Below are positions 24,510 through 37,364 of a stretch of 64,000 nucleotides of DNA, piece by piece. Each line of letters starts with the position of its first letter. Position 1 is the first letter of the stretch. The notes under the pieces are model-generated. The model searched no databases and was not told the DNA's origin. It was given only the letters and a program-made list of their open reading frames with translations. The translations under genes and the position numbers were made by a program. This DNA is from Mycobacterium angelicum (lineage in GTDB: Bacteria; Actinomycetota; Actinomycetes; Mycobacteriales; Mycobacteriaceae), in the NCBI RefSeq assembly GCF_002086155.1, contig NZ_MVHE01000005.1, positions 62,001-126,000 on the forward strand. Reading direction: 5' to 3'.

Positions 24510-26075
24510 ATGACCGACGTCGTGAGCCCGGCTACTGAAGCCGCAGCGAATCAAGGCGACAAATCCCCCGTACACACTCGTGCCGTCATCATCGGGACCG
24601 GATTCTCCGGTTTGGGTATGGCCATTGCGCTGCAAAAGCTGGGTTTCTCCGGCTCCGATTTCGTGATCCTCGAGAAGGCCGACGACATTGGTGGCACCTG
24701 GCGCGACAACAGCTATCCCGGCTGCGCCTGTGACATCCCGTCGCACCTGTACTCGTTCTCGTTCGAGCCCAAGCCGGACTGGAAGAACCCGTTCTCCTTC
24801 CAGCCCGAAATCTGGGACTACCTCAAGGGAGTCACCGAGAAATACGGGCTGCGCCGTTACATCGAGTTCAACTCCCTAGTCGATCGCGCCTACTGGGACG
24901 ACGACGAATACCGCTGGCACGTGTTCACCGTCGACGGTCGTGAATATGTCGCCCAGTTCCTGGTGTCGGGGGCCGGTGCGCTGCACGTTCCGTCCTTCCC
25001 CGACATCGAGGGCCGCGACGAATTTTCCGGTCCCGCTTTCCATTCCGCGGAATGGGACCACAGCGTCGACCTGACCGGCAAGCGAGTGGCGATCATCGGC
25101 ACCGGCGCGAGCGCGATCCAGATCGTGCCCGAAATCGTCGGGCAGGTAGCCGAACTGCAGCTCTACCAGCGCACACCGCCGTGGGTGGTGCCGCGTTCCA
25201 ATCCCGAAATCCCGGTCGCGCTGCGTCGGGCCATGGAGAACGTGCCGGGGCTGCGCGCATTGGTGCGGCTGGGCATTTACTGGGCGCAGGAGGCACTTGC
25301 TTTTGGCATGACCAAGCGGCCCAACGCGCTGAAATTCATTGAGGGCTACTGCAAGCTGAACATTCGGCGCTCGGTCAAGGATCGCGAGCTGCGCCGCAAG
25401 CTGACCCCGAAGTACCGCATCGGCTGCAAGCGAATCCTGAACTCCTCCACCTATTACGGCGCCGTCGCCGACCCGAAAACCAAGCTGATCACCGAGGGCA
25501 TCAGCCGGATCACTCGCGACGGGATCGTCACCGCCGACGGCGTCGAACACCAGGCGGACGTGATCGTCTACGCCACCGGCTTCCACGTCACCGACTCCTA
25601 CACTTACGTCCAGATCAAGGGCGAGCACGGCGAGGACCTGGTGGACCGGTGGAACCGCGAGGGCATCGGTGCTCACCGCGGCATCACCGTCGCCAACATG
25701 CCCAACCTGTTCTTCCTGCTGGGCCCCAACACCGGGCTGGGCCATAACTCGGTGGTGTTCATGATCGAATCGCAGATCCGCTATGTCGCCGACGCGATCG
25801 CCAAGTGCGACAAGTTCGGCGCGCAGGCGCTGGCCCCTACCCGCGAGGCGCAGGATCGCTTCAACGAGGAGTTGCAGCGCAAGCTGTCCCACTCGGTGTG
25901 GAACAGCGGCGGCTGCAGCAGTTGGTATCTCGACGAGCATGGCAAGAACACCGTGCTGTGGGGCGGCTACACCTGGCAGTACTGGCGGGAAACTCGAAAG
26001 GGCAATCTCGACGAGTATCAGTTGCTCGGGTTGGGCGAGGGCTCACGCTCCAACCGCCGGAGGGCGACCGCCTAA
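24510..26075 (+). CDS. Flavin monooxygenase, Baeyer-Villiger type (Rv3049c type)
   Basis: 521 aa. The FAD Rossmann motif GTGFSGLGMA is near residue 30, the BVMO-like fingerprint region follows (GTWRDNSYPGCACDIPSHLYSFSFEP) and the NADPH Rossmann motif is GTGASAIQ near 200. It should insert oxygen into ketones using NADPH and O2. The natural substrate is unknown; homologues in mycobacteria act on cyclic and steroid ketones and activate some thioamide drugs. A ribosome site (AGGAAAG) precedes the ATG. Its last 215 bp are overlapped on the opposite strand by the extended reading frame of the next TetR gene. Confidence 0.93.
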   Translation: MTDVVSPATEAAANQGDKSPVHTRAVIIGTGFSGLGMAIALQKLGFSGSDFVILEKADDIGGTWRDNSYPGCACDIPSHLYSFSFEPKPDWKNPFSFQPEIWDYLKGVTEKYGLRRYIEFNSLVDRAYWDDDEYRWHVFTVDGREYVAQFLVSGAGALHVPSFPDIEGRDEFSGPAFHSAEWDHSVDLTGKRVAIIGTGASAIQIVPEIVGQVAELQLYQRTPPWVVPRSNPEIPVALRRAMENVPGLRALVRLGIYWAQEALAFGMTKRPNALKFIEGYCKLNIRRSVKDRELRRKLTPKYRIGCKRILNSSTYYGAVADPKTKLITEGISRITRDGIVTADGVEHQADVIVYATGFHVTDSYTYVQIKGEHGEDLVDRWNREGIGAHRGITVANMPNLFFLLGPNTGLGHNSVVFMIESQIRYVADAIAKCDKFGAQALAPTREAQDRFNEELQRKLSHSVWNSGGCSSWYLDEHGKNTVLWGGYTWQYWRETRKGNLDEYQLLGLGEGSRSNRRRATA

Positions 26076-26604
26076 GTAGTTCCGCGAAGGCTTTCGCCGC
26101 CGCATCCACGCCGGCCTCGTCGCCGGTGGCCACGAGATCGAGCAGCAGACCGCGGGTGACGGCCAGTCCCAGCCTGGCCATCGCCGGATCGAAGGCGTCG
26201 CCGGCGACTGCCTCGACCTCGGCCAGCCAGCCGTTGACGGCACCGGGAACCATGCGGTCAAAGGGCCTTTCGCCCTGGGCGGCGCGGGCGTAGCACTCGA
26301 AGAAGAGCCGCTCCAGCCGGCGTAGCTCGCGCCGCCGGACGTCGGCCCACATCGCGGCGAAGCCTTCTGCTGGGCTCGTCGGCAATTCGGTAAGCAGGCT
26401 CATCTGGCGGCGCTCGACCTCCTCGACGATCGCCACGAGCAGATCCTCGCGAGACCCGAAGTGGTGCAACAACATCCGATGGCTGGTGCCCACCGCGCCG
26501 GCCACATCGCGCAGTGACCGCTCGCCCACGCCGCCCGCGGCGAACTCCTCGACGAGCGCGTCGAGGAGGGACCGGCGCCGCTCTAGGTCAGGAGTGCGCG
26601 CCAT
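25861..26604 (-). CDS. TetR-family regulator with C-terminus overrunning its neighbour
   Basis: The frame gives 247 aa. The TetR helix-turn-helix is seen at about 29-55 (RSLRDVAGAVGTSHRMLLHHFGSREDL), and a helical domain ends near FAELLRR at about residue 177. The final 70 residues are cysteine- and arginine-rich and antisense to the end of the flavin monooxygenase, so they do not look like a TetR domain. A single-base change near 26080 may have removed an older stop, since an out-of-frame TAG lies there. It overlaps the SRPBCC gene start to end by 17 bp on the same strand, so the two form an operon that a palindrome at 27033 should control. Confidence 0.85.
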   Translation of the reverse strand: MARTPDLERRRSLLDALVEEFAAGGVGERSLRDVAGAVGTSHRMLLHHFGSREDLLVAIVEEVERRQMSLLTELPTSPAEGFAAMWADVRRRELRRLERLFFECYARAAQGERPFDRMVPGAVNGWLAEVEAVAGDAFDPAMARLGLAVTRGLLLDLVATGDEAGVDAAAKAFAELLRRSPSGGWSVSPRPTRATDTRRDCPFEFPASTARCSRPTARCSCHARRDTNCCSRRCSTPSGTACAATPR

Positions 26605-27034
26605 TGGCGCGGCTGAGCTGCTCAGACCGGGCCTTGAGGCCGTGGGCTTCGAGTTTGAGGTACCGCTTGGTCATCGTTCTCATGAGCCGTCCAACGAGAC
26701 CACCGAGCGGGCCGCGCTGATCGATCCGTTGGCGAACCAGCGTGCCTCCGCCCGGTCGGGCGATCACCTCGTGGCGAGCGCTGGCAAACGCCCCGGGGGC
26801 GCGCTGCACCCACGTCCAGGACGAGCCGGGGTCGATTTCGGTGACCTTCCAGACCAGCTTCGACATGCGGGGCTGCTTGATCGCGAACCGTTTGCCCGCC
26901 GCGAGGCCGGGTCCGTCCACGGCGGTCAGGGCCGTCACCGAGGCGGTCCACTCGGGCCAGCGCTCGACGTCGCTGAACACCTCCCATACCAAATGCGGCG
27001 GCGCGTCGATCTCGATACTGTCCTCGGTAATCAT
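26588..27034 (-). CDS. SRPBCC (polyketide cyclase/START-like) protein
   Basis: 148 aa of the SRPBCC helix-grip fold: IEIDAPPHLVWEVFSDVERWPEWTASV at the start, a run of strands, and a long final helix. These bind hydrophobic ligands and can act as carriers or cyclases; no specific function can be read. First gene of an operon with the TetR gene. The start codon lies inside an 18-bp palindrome, so repressor binding would block transcription initiation directly. Confidence 0.88.
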   Translation of the reverse strand: MITEDSIEIDAPPHLVWEVFSDVERWPEWTASVTALTAVDGPGLAAGKRFAIKQPRMSKLVWKVTEIDPGSSWTWVQRAPGAFASARHEVIARPGGGTLVRQRIDQRGPLGGLVGRLMRTMTKRYLKLEAHGLKARSEQLSRANGAHS

Positions 27035-27050
27035 GTACCAAATGGTACAT
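27033..27050. promoter_or_regulatory. TetR operator over the SRPBCC start
   Basis: ATGTACCA-AA-TGGTACAT has perfect 8-bp arms around a 2-bp centre. It covers the ATG of the SRPBCC gene, first in a TetR-containing operon, which strongly suggests autoregulation. Confidence 0.65.
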
Positions 27051-27231
27051 AAAAAGGAGTGTTCCGCATAGGAGCTGGTCTCGTCGCAGCGGTCACATCG
27101 GTACCATGAGAGTGGTCACGACCGAATGCAAAACGCGATATCGCCGGCGGTATCAGCTTTCAAAGTCTTTCAAAGTTGGGTATCCAAGCGGGCTCAGAGG
27201 CTGGTGTGACAGATGTGATTGCGACACGCAA

Positions 27232-27279
27232 ACACAACTTCTTGTGTTCCAACGGCTTGTCAGACCCCAGGGGTAGTGT
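27232..27279 (+). promoter_or_regulatory. Paired NrdR boxes before nrdF
   Basis: Box one ACACAACTTCTTGTGT (27232-27247) is nearly ideal for the NrdR consensus. Box two is 27264-27279 and ends GGTAGTGT. They start 32 bp apart, exactly as at nrdHIE. A larger inverted repeat AGACCCCAG-N9-CTGGGGTCT (27262-27288) overlaps box two. This is the only notable content of the 27051-27327 gap. Confidence 0.78.
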
Positions 27280-27315
27280 CTGGGGTCTAAGTACGGCGGC
27301 CAATCGTCCTGGTGA

Positions 27316-28302
<987 letters not shown>

Positions 28303-28305
28303 AGC

Positions 28306-28797
28306 TTGAGCGGTGACGAGAGTGTGGGTGCGGCAGACTTCCGTCGCGCATTGGCGCTCATCCAGCATGGCGAGCGCGGCGACGTAGCGGGCATGCGCGT
28401 CATCATCGACGATGAAGTCATCCCGACTCACCGGCTGTCGCAACTGATCCGCGCTACCGTGTCGATCCTGTGGCAACTGGTGGCTCAGCTCTGCGAACCG
28501 GACGAAGTCGCGGAGATCGGCGAAACCCTGACCTTGGCGTCTACCGACGACGAGATCGACCTCGACCGTGACAACCGGCTAGTGGCCCGGATGGCAATGG
28601 CACAACATTCGGGAGATCCCAGCGCCGAGTACGAGGTGCTCCGTGACGCAGACAGGGCACCCGATGGTCTGTTACGTCTCGCGCTCACCGCTGCGGGTGT
28701 GGTCTCGGCGCTGCTGCCTCAGTTGCGCACCGCCTGGGGTCGGCAGTTGCTCGACAACTTGGCGATGCAAGCCCTGCGCGAGGAGAACGGCCACTAG
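28306..28797 (+). CDS. Conserved hypothetical after nrdF
   Basis: A 163-aa product starting at a TTG 3 bp after the nrdF stop, so very likely co-transcribed with it. I do not recognise a family. It is mostly helical and acidic: residues 1-60 include HRLSQLIRATVSILWQLVAQL, a middle EIGETLTLASTDDEIDLDRD, and a C-terminal LLPQLRTAWGRQLLDNLAMQAL. No signal peptide or membrane segment. A GTG at 28324 is an alternative start. Its position after the small reductase subunit suggests a role near it, but nothing in the sequence proves that. Confidence 0.6.
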   Translation: MSGDESVGAADFRRALALIQHGERGDVAGMRVIIDDEVIPTHRLSQLIRATVSILWQLVAQLCEPDEVAEIGETLTLASTDDEIDLDRDNRLVARMAMAQHSGDPSAEYEVLRDADRAPDGLLRLALTAAGVVSALLPQLRTAWGRQLLDNLAMQALREENGH

Positions 28798-28809
28798 CTT
28801 CGGGCTAGA

Positions 28810-30447
28810 TCAAGCGGTTTCCCAGGTGCTCGGCATCACCGGCATGCGCTGGCCGTCGTCGAGCGCATCGCCCGGGCGTGTGATCAACCCGGCCGCCAAG
28901 CCCCCGACCTTGTGCGCCGTGCCGACGAACCCGAGAGGCCCCGCGCCCTGATCTGCGGCTGCCACGCCGTCAGGCTCCAAATCCATGTATTCGTAGCCGC
29001 GTCCGAGCTGTTTGGCCTTGGCCCGGCGCCGCCGCTGAGCTTGAGCCTGCTCGGCGGCGGCCGCTTCGACTGCTGGGGCTCCGGTCCTGTCGGGTTCCGG
29101 CTCCTTCTTCCGGGCGCCGGAGCCCGCCGTTCGTTTGGCATCGGCACTCAATCCGCCCAGTAGGTAGCCGAAATCGCCCATCCCCAGGCCCAGACCCGCC
29201 CCGGTCACCGGCGGTGGCGCCGTTGCCGACGGCGGTGGCGGGGCGGGTGTGGACGCGGCCGCGCTCGCGTCGACGGGAGCCGGCGACGGCGTAGGGGGAG
29301 AGGTCGGGATGCTTGGCGCCAGCGCCGCGACGGGCGGTGCGGTTGGCGCAACCGGCAGCGCAGGCGGCACCGCAACCAAAGCTGCCAAGCCCTTGGCGCC
29401 GATCGGCACCAGCACGGCGCCGGTGGCCAACGGCACCAGCGGCGCGGCCAGCAGCGACACCACCGCCGGGAGCAGCACCAGCGTCTGCTCGAGCAGTGTC
29501 TTCAGCAATGCAATGGTGTCGGTGATGATCGTTCCGACGGCTTCGACGGTAGCGAACAGCAGAGCAAAACCGATGGTCGCGGGATTGCCCGACGCGAACG
29601 CCGCGGCAAGATCGGCCGCGATGAACGCGAATGTCTCTGAGAGCAGGGCCACATACGTTCCGATGTCCATCGGATAGCCAAGGGCGAACGCGATGTTGAG
29701 CGGGCTGAGGTAAGTAAGTGGATTGCCCAGGATGAGCAGATACGGGTCGAACGCGAACAGCGCTTGCAGGAAAGGGATGTTCGCCAGCCAATTGATGAAC
29801 GGCTGAATGACGTTGTCGTAGAAGGCCGTATACCCGATGTCCTGCAGGAATTGCAGGATCAGCTGCTGCCAGTCGGGGGGTGTGGCGAATAAATCGGCGG
29901 CTGCGGCCGCGTTCGATTTCACGATCTGCGGCGCCGGTGTGTTCTGCGGCGCGGCGGCCACAGCGGCAGTGGCAACACCTTGATAGACGCTCATCACGGT
30001 GGCGGCCTGAATCCACATGCGCGCGTAATCGGCTTCGTTCAGCGCGATCGGAATCGCGTTGATGCCAAAGAAATTCGTCGCTACCAGCACTGCTCGGGTG
30101 GCGTGGTTGGCGGCCAGCTCCACCAGGGTCGGCATCGCGGCCAGGGCGGCGGTATAGCCGGCGGCCGCGGCTTCCTGACGGGCGGCCATCGCTGCGCCGT
30201 CAGCGCTGGCTTGGATGAGCCACGCCAGATACAGCGCGTGGGCGGCCACATACGCGGTGGCGGTGGGGCCGTCCCAGGAACCTGCTTCCACTCCGGCCAG
30301 CAGCGCGGTCAACTCGTCGGCAGTCTGGGCGTAGACGACACTCAACGAGTGCCAGGCCTCGGCCGCCCCGAGCAGCGGCCCCGGCCCCGGGCCACTGCTC
30401 AGCAGCGACGAATGCACTTCTGGAGGTAACGCGATCCAAAGCGTCAT
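28810..30447 (-). CDS. PPE2: PPE-family protein, PPE2 type
   Basis: 545 aa. The N-terminal PPE domain (about 1-175) has Pro-Pro-Glu at 8-10 and the WDGPTA stretch. A hydrophobic, alanine-rich middle is followed by a proline/alanine-rich linker and a basic cluster RRRRAKAK (472-479), then [15 protein letters not shown]. This tail and basic cluster match M. tuberculosis PPE2 (Rv0256c), whose cluster is reported as a nuclear localisation signal in host cells. A cobalamin riboswitch lies directly upstream, as it does there. In M. tuberculosis cobQ1 and cobU follow; here the next genes are unrelated and on the other strand, so PPE2 is monocistronic and out of its usual place, between nrdF2 and the DUF3349 genes. 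Confidence 0.9.
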   Translation of the reverse strand: MTLWIALPPEVHSSLLSSGPGPGPLLGAAEAWHSLSVVYAQTADELTALLAGVEAGSWDGPTATAYVAAHALYLAWLIQASADGAAMAARQEAAAAGYTAALAAMPTLVELAANHATRAVLVATNFFGINAIPIALNEADYARMWIQAATVMSVYQGVATAAVAAAPQNTPAPQIVKSNAAAAADLFATPPDWQQLILQFLQDIGYTAFYDNVIQPFINWLANIPFLQALFAFDPYLLILGNPLTYLSPLNIAFALGYPMDIGTYVALLSETFAFIAADLAAAFASGNPATIGFALLFATVEAVGTIITDTIALLKTLLEQTLVLLPAVVSLLAAPLVPLATGAVLVPIGAKGLAALVAVPPALPVAPTAPPVAALAPSIPTSPPTPSPAPVDASAAASTPAPPPPSATAPPPVTGAGLGLGMGDFGYLLGGLSADAKRTAGSGARKKEPEPDRTGAPAVEAAAAEQAQAQRRRRAKAKQLGRGYEYMDLEPDGVAAADQGAGPLGFVGTAHKVGGLAAGLITRPGDALDDGQRMPVMPSTWETA

Positions 30448-30464
30448 GGCGGGTCAGCTCTCTC

Positions 30465-30640
30465 GGGGTGCACCGCCCCGGGTAGCAGTACGCGATGACG
30501 CGAGTCTCCTGGCTCTCGGATCGCCGCTCGCCTCGCCTTCCAGCCGGTGGCCGTGGCTTGTGAGGGTCGCTCCCCGATTACAGTGGCGGGACCGCGCCGG
30601 CTTTGCACCGGCTTCCTGCATCGTCATTGCCTTACGCGCG
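30465..30640 (-). ncRNA. Cobalamin riboswitch
   Basis: On the minus strand, before PPE2, the classic adenosylcobalamin elements appear in order: GGAAGCCGGTGCAAAGCC (30600-30617), GGTCCCGCCACTGTAA (about 30578-30593) and the B12 box region GAGCCAGGAGACTCGC (about 30500-30516). A short hairpin with arms CGGGG and CCCCG follows before the ribosome site. B12 should switch the PPE gene off. Ends are approximate. This fills the 30448-30751 gap. Confidence 0.93.
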
Positions 30641-30751
30641 ACATTGTCGCATCCAACGGCCACGTGTGCGCGCCGTGAACGACACATGAATTGTCACCGA
30701 TGCCCCGCCACGATGGTGGCGCCGCTATCCGGGCGCCGTGAAACTAATGGC

Positions 30752-31111
30752 GTGGCGATAACCCCTTCTTCTACGGCTGCCCTATTTCGTTCCGTGGTGT
30801 GCTGGCTGCAAGTCGGCTACCCCGACGGTGTTCCTGGACCCGACCGCGTGCCGCTGTTGGCACTACTGCGCAGCACACCTTTGACCGAGGACGAGATCGA
30901 AGACGCCGTAGACGCCATCGACGAGGAAGCCGAGGACGGCCAGCCCGAACGTGACGTGATCGCGGACTTCATCGAGGATATGACGCACTACGACGCCAGT
31001 CCGGAAAGCATCGCCCGGGTTGCGGCCAAGTTGGCGGCCGCCGGCTGGCCGCTGGCGGGCATCAGCGATTTCGTCAACGGGGACACGGCTGAGCCGGCGG
31101 TAACCGCATGA
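30752..31111 (+). CDS. DUF3349 protein, first copy
   Basis: About 119 aa of the mycobacterial DUF3349 family (compare Rv3046c and Rv0543c). Family marks are GYPDGVPGPDRVPLLALLR, TPLTEDEIEDAV and the final AAAGWPLAGI. A small helical, soluble protein of unknown function. The GTG at 30752 is chosen because the reading frame upstream runs through the riboswitch; an ATG at 30713 is possible. It overlaps the second copy by 4 bp (ATGA), so both are translated together. It is divergent from the riboswitch-PPE2 unit. Confidence 0.85.
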   Translation: MAITPSSTAALFRSVVCWLQVGYPDGVPGPDRVPLLALLRSTPLTEDEIEDAVDAIDEEAEDGQPERDVIADFIEDMTHYDASPESIARVAAKLAAAGWPLAGISDFVNGDTAEPAVTA

Positions 31112-31464
31112 CATCGACTGCCGCCGGGGCCACGGGTAAGACGGCTTTCTTCAGTTCGGTACTGCGGTGGCTGCGCGCCGGCTACCCCGAAGGCGTCCCA
31201 GGTCCCGACCGGGTGCCGTTGTTGGCGTTGCTGCGCGCAACGCCGCTGACCGAGGACCAGATCAGGCAGGTGGTGCGCGACATCACCGCCCCGGGTTCAA
31301 CGGCCACCGCCGACGGTGTGATCAACCGTGACGAGATCGCCGAATTCATTTCCGAGGTAACGCATTACGACGCCGGTCCGGAAAACATTCAGCGGGTCGC
31401 AGGTGTGCTGGCCGCCGCCGGTTGGCCGCTGGCCGGAATCACCGTCGGCGAACCGGGCGCTTAA
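31108..31464 (+). CDS. DUF3349 protein, second copy
   Basis: 118 aa, clearly a paralogue of the previous gene: GYPEGVPGPDRVPLLALLR, TPLTEDQIRQVV, the EVTHYDAGPENIQRVA stretch and AAAGWPLAGI all align. The middle differs: this copy has an insert (ITAPGSTATADGV) where the other is acidic. Starts on the ATGA shared with the first stop. Function unknown; tandem copies suggest a heterodimer or specialised pair. Confidence 0.87.
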   Translation: MTSTAAGATGKTAFFSSVLRWLRAGYPEGVPGPDRVPLLALLRATPLTEDQIRQVVRDITAPGSTATADGVINRDEIAEFISEVTHYDAGPENIQRVAGVLAAAGWPLAGITVGEPGA

Positions 31465-31488
31465 CCCCCTACGGGGCTCCGGTAGCTG

Positions 31489-32529
31489 CTACAGCTTCGA
31501 AATATCGATGACGAAGCGGTAGCGCACGTCGCTGGCCAATACCCGCTCGTATGCCTCGTTGATGTAATCCGGTTCGATGACCTCGATTTCGGGTTTGACG
31601 TCGTGTTGGGCGCAGAAGTCCAGCATCTCCTGGGTCTCGGCGATCCCGCCGATGTTGGACCCGGACAGGCTGCGCCGCATCAGGGCCAGCGCAAACGCCG
31701 GCACTTCCATCGGGTGCTCGGGAATGCCGAGTTCGACGAGCGTGCCGTCGACGTCGAGCAGGTTCAGATACTGGTTCAAGTCAAGGTTCGCCGAGACGGT
31801 GTTGAGGATCAGGTCGAAGCTGCCGCGCAGCTTCTTGAACGTCTCCGGGTCGGAGGTCGCGTAGTAGTTGCTGGCGCCCAGGCGCAGGCCGTCTTCCATC
31901 TTCTTTAGCGACTGCGACAGCACCGTCACCTCGGCGCCCAGCGCCGCGCCGAGCTTCACGCCCATGTGGCCCAGCCCGCCCAACCCGATGATCGCCAGCC
32001 GCGTGTCCTGCCCGGCGTTCCAGTGCCGCAGCGGTGAAAACAGTGTGATGCCCGCGCATAGCAGCGGTGCCGCGGCGTCCAGCGGCAGCGCAGCGGGTAT
32101 ACGCAGGACGTAGTTCTCGTCGACGACAATCGCTTGGCTGTAGCCGCCTTGAGTCGGCTGGCCGTCCCTGCCGATCGAGTTGTAGGTGAAGCTGGCGCCC
32201 GGCTTGCAGTACTGCTCGATCCCGCGCTGGCAGCTGCTGCATTCCCGGCAGGAGTCCACGAAACAGCCCACGCCGACGTGGTCGCCGACCTTGTGCTTGG
32301 TCACCTCGGAGCCCACGGCGCTCACCACCCCGGCAATCTCGTGGCCCGGGACGACGGGGTAGTTCGGTTGGCCCCATTCGGCTTTCACCGTGTGGATGTC
32401 GGAGTGGCAGATGCCGGCGAACTTGATATCGATCACCACATCGTGCGGTCCGGGGTCGCGACGGGTGATGGTGGTCTTGGTCAGCGGCTCGGTGGCCGAG
32501 CTGGCCGCGTATGCGGAAACAGTGGTCAT
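31489..32529 (-). CDS. adhC: NADP-dependent alcohol dehydrogenase AdhC
   Basis: 346 aa of the zinc medium-chain dehydrogenase, cinnamyl-alcohol type. The catalytic zinc Cys is in GICHSDIHT and the partner His in GHEIAGVV. The four-cysteine structural zinc loop is [15 protein letters not shown], and the Rossmann motif is GLGGLGHMG. It reduces aldehydes to alcohols with NADPH. M. tuberculosis AdhC (Rv3045) is the counterpart. It converges with the DUF3349 pair, 24 bp between stops. Confidence 0.95.
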   Translation of the reverse strand: MTTVSAYAASSATEPLTKTTITRRDPGPHDVVIDIKFAGICHSDIHTVKAEWGQPNYPVVPGHEIAGVVSAVGSEVTKHKVGDHVGVGCFVDSCRECSSCQRGIEQYCKPGASFTYNSIGRDGQPTQGGYSQAIVVDENYVLRIPAALPLDAAAPLLCAGITLFSPLRHWNAGQDTRLAIIGLGGLGHMGVKLGAALGAEVTVLSQSLKKMEDGLRLGASNYYATSDPETFKKLRGSFDLILNTVSANLDLNQYLNLLDVDGTLVELGIPEHPMEVPAFALALMRRSLSGSNIGGIAETQEMLDFCAQHDVKPEIEVIEPDYINEAYERVLASDVRYRFVIDISKL

Positions 32530-32666
32530 GGCAATCTCTCTGCGGTTTTCAGTTGCGTCGTAAAAAGCTTAGCCAAGTTAAATTTCTCAGGCGCAGTGGG
32601 CTGGTGGGTCCCGGGCATCAGCTTATGACCCGCTAGGCACGGCGGCCTTGAGCAAAAACTGACGAC

Positions 32667-33761
32667 CTAATTGATGGGCGCGTTGATCCAGCGCAGGTCG
32701 TCGACGACGCCGCGCGCCGCGATCAGTCCCTCGCCGGTCTGCCAGATCTCGTCGTTGACGACAAACACCCGATTGTCGCGGGTGGCCGACAGCCGGCGCC
32801 AGGGATCGCTATCCAGGACGGCGGCCGCGCGCTCGGCTGCAGCCGGCGATGCGCAAGACACGTAGATGATGTCGCCGTCGGCCGCCGAGAAGTCCGGCCC
32901 GTTGGCCAGGTCGGCGTCGCTGGTGCCGTACTCGATGTAGGCCTTATCGGTGAATCGTTGTGCGGCGGGCCGGTCCACTCCCACCGCCGTCAGCACACTG
33001 GCCGCAAAGTTGTTCGCCCCGTATATCCGCAAGGTGTTGGTCGTCAGCTGGACCACCGATGCCTGGAAGTGGGTGGCGTCATGTTTTGCGCCGACGTCTT
33101 TGGCCCGCTGCGCGAACCCCTTGATCAAGTCGTCCGCCGCGGTGCCGCGCGCCGTCGCCGCCCCGACACCACGCAGGTTGTCTTCCCACGCCGCCCCCGG
33201 CGCTCCGGTGAACACCGTCGGGGCGATCGCTGCCAGCTGCGGGTACAGCTTCGCCGTCAATGCCACCGAGCCCAGGATCAGGTCCGGGTGAGCCGCGGCG
33301 ATCGCGTTCAGATCGGGATTATTGCGGGAGCCGACTCCTGGTACGTCGTGCAGCGCCTTACCCAGGTACGAGGGTTGACTTGTGGAACCGTCCGGCAACG
33401 CGGCGGCGACCACCCGGGATTGCAGCCCGAGCGCGCACACCGCATCGAGCTGGTCGCCGGAGAGCACCACTATGCGCTGTGGGTCGGCCGGCACCTGGGC
33501 GATATCGGGGGTGACTCCGGAAGCGTTGTGCGCGGGCCGGGTGGACGGTCCGGGATCCGCGGCGGCCGCGTCGCGCGCGCACGCCTCGTCTGGCTTGCGG
33601 TCGTTGCCCAGCACCCCGGCGCCGGCGATCTGGGTGGTGGGAGTGACGACCGAGCGTGACGCACTGCCAGGCGGCTGATCCGAACCGCAGCCGCTGCAGG
33701 TCACGAGCACTGCTGCCGCTGCGGCGGTGAAGAAAGTGGACCGCCTCCCGCCGAAAGACAC
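32667..33761 (-). CDS. fecB: Siderophore-binding lipoprotein FecB
   Basis: 364 aa. An N-terminal signal peptide ends in a lipobox with the lipid cysteine at C25 (TCSGC). A periplasmic binding protein fold of the iron-siderophore type follows (QRIVVLSGDQLDAVCALGL, NPDLNAIAAAHPDLILGS, LRGVGAATARG). It is anchored on the outer face of the membrane and takes part in iron/siderophore or haem handling. M. tuberculosis FecB (Rv3044) is the match. It is divergent from ctaD, which needs haem; a shared promoter region of about 145 bp lies between. Confidence 0.93.
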   Translation of the reverse strand: MSFGGRRSTFFTAAAAAVLVTCSGCGSDQPPGSASRSVVTPTTQIAGAGVLGNDRKPDEACARDAAAADPGPSTRPAHNASGVTPDIAQVPADPQRIVVLSGDQLDAVCALGLQSRVVAAALPDGSTSQPSYLGKALHDVPGVGSRNNPDLNAIAAAHPDLILGSVALTAKLYPQLAAIAPTVFTGAPGAAWEDNLRGVGAATARGTAADDLIKGFAQRAKDVGAKHDATHFQASVVQLTTNTLRIYGANNFAASVLTAVGVDRPAAQRFTDKAYIEYGTSDADLANGPDFSAADGDIIYVSCASPAAAERAAAVLDSDPWRRLSATRDNRVFVVNDEIWQTGEGLIAARGVVDDLRWINAPIN

Positions 33762-33871
33762 GCGTCCGACGGTAACACCGGGGCCCCTGCTCCAGGCATT
33801 TACGACAGTTTGTAGGACCTGGCCTGCCGCTGTCGCAATCGAGGGCTAAGATTCCAGTCATTAATGCGTAA

Positions 33872-36914
<3,043 letters not shown>

Positions 36915-36954
36915 CTCAGCACGACAAACTTCATCCGCGAATATTTCGGTGCCC

Positions 36955-36998
36955 ATCATATGATAAATTCTTCAATCGTTAAGTTTACAAAGTCTTAA
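36955..36998. promoter_or_regulatory. AT-rich promoter and inverted repeats before the ArsR gene
   Basis: ATCATATGAT (36955-36964) is a perfect palindrome, and TTAAG (36979-36983) with CTTAA (36994-36998) is an inverted repeat with a 10-bp gap. The region is far more AT-rich than its surroundings. It probably holds the promoter of the hydrogenase-like operon and the ArsR protein's own operator. No DosR-type GGGACT-N-AGTCCC box is seen. Confidence 0.55.
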
Positions 36999-37009
36999 GC
37001 GAGGATCGT

Positions 37010-37351
37010 GTGTCGGAGCCGCTGTACAAGCTCAAGGCCGAGTTCTTCAAGACGCTCGGGCATCCGGCCCGGATCAGGATTCTGGAACTGCTCTGCGAGC
37101 GCGATCACACGGTAGCCGAGCTGTTGCCCGAGGTGGGCCTGGAGTCATCCAACCTGTCTCAACAGCTTGGGGTGCTGCGGCGTGCCGGGGTGGTCACCGC
37201 GAGCAAAGACGGCAACACGGTGATCTACTCGATCACATCACCGCTGATCACCGAACTGATGGCCGTGGCCCGGCGGGTGTTGACCGGAATGCTCACCGGC
37301 CAGGTCGCGGTGCTCGAAGATCTGCGCGCCGGCGTCCCGGTGGACAGGTAG
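37010..37351 (+). CDS. ArsR/SmtB-family repressor (Rv0081 type)
   Basis: 113 aa winged-helix regulator. The recognition region is AELLPEVGLESSNLSQQLGVLRRAGVV (about 40-66). No metal-binding ELCVCDL-type cysteines are seen, so the signal is probably not a metal. M. tuberculosis Rv0081 is the close match; it is a hypoxia-linked hub regulator that heads the Rv0082-0087 operon. The start is a GTG. It lies 13 bp before the next gene, so it is the first gene of the operon. Confidence 0.9.
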   Translation: MSEPLYKLKAEFFKTLGHPARIRILELLCERDHTVAELLPEVGLESSNLSQQLGVLRRAGVVTASKDGNTVIYSITSPLITELMAVARRVLTGMLTGQVAVLEDLRAGVPVDR

Positions 37352-37364
37352 TAGGTGCGGCGAC

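Noticed and set aside
36915..37009. DosR box before the ArsR gene, as the hypoxia link would suggest
   Set aside because: No sequence close to the 20-bp DosR palindrome is visible; only AT-rich inverted repeats are.
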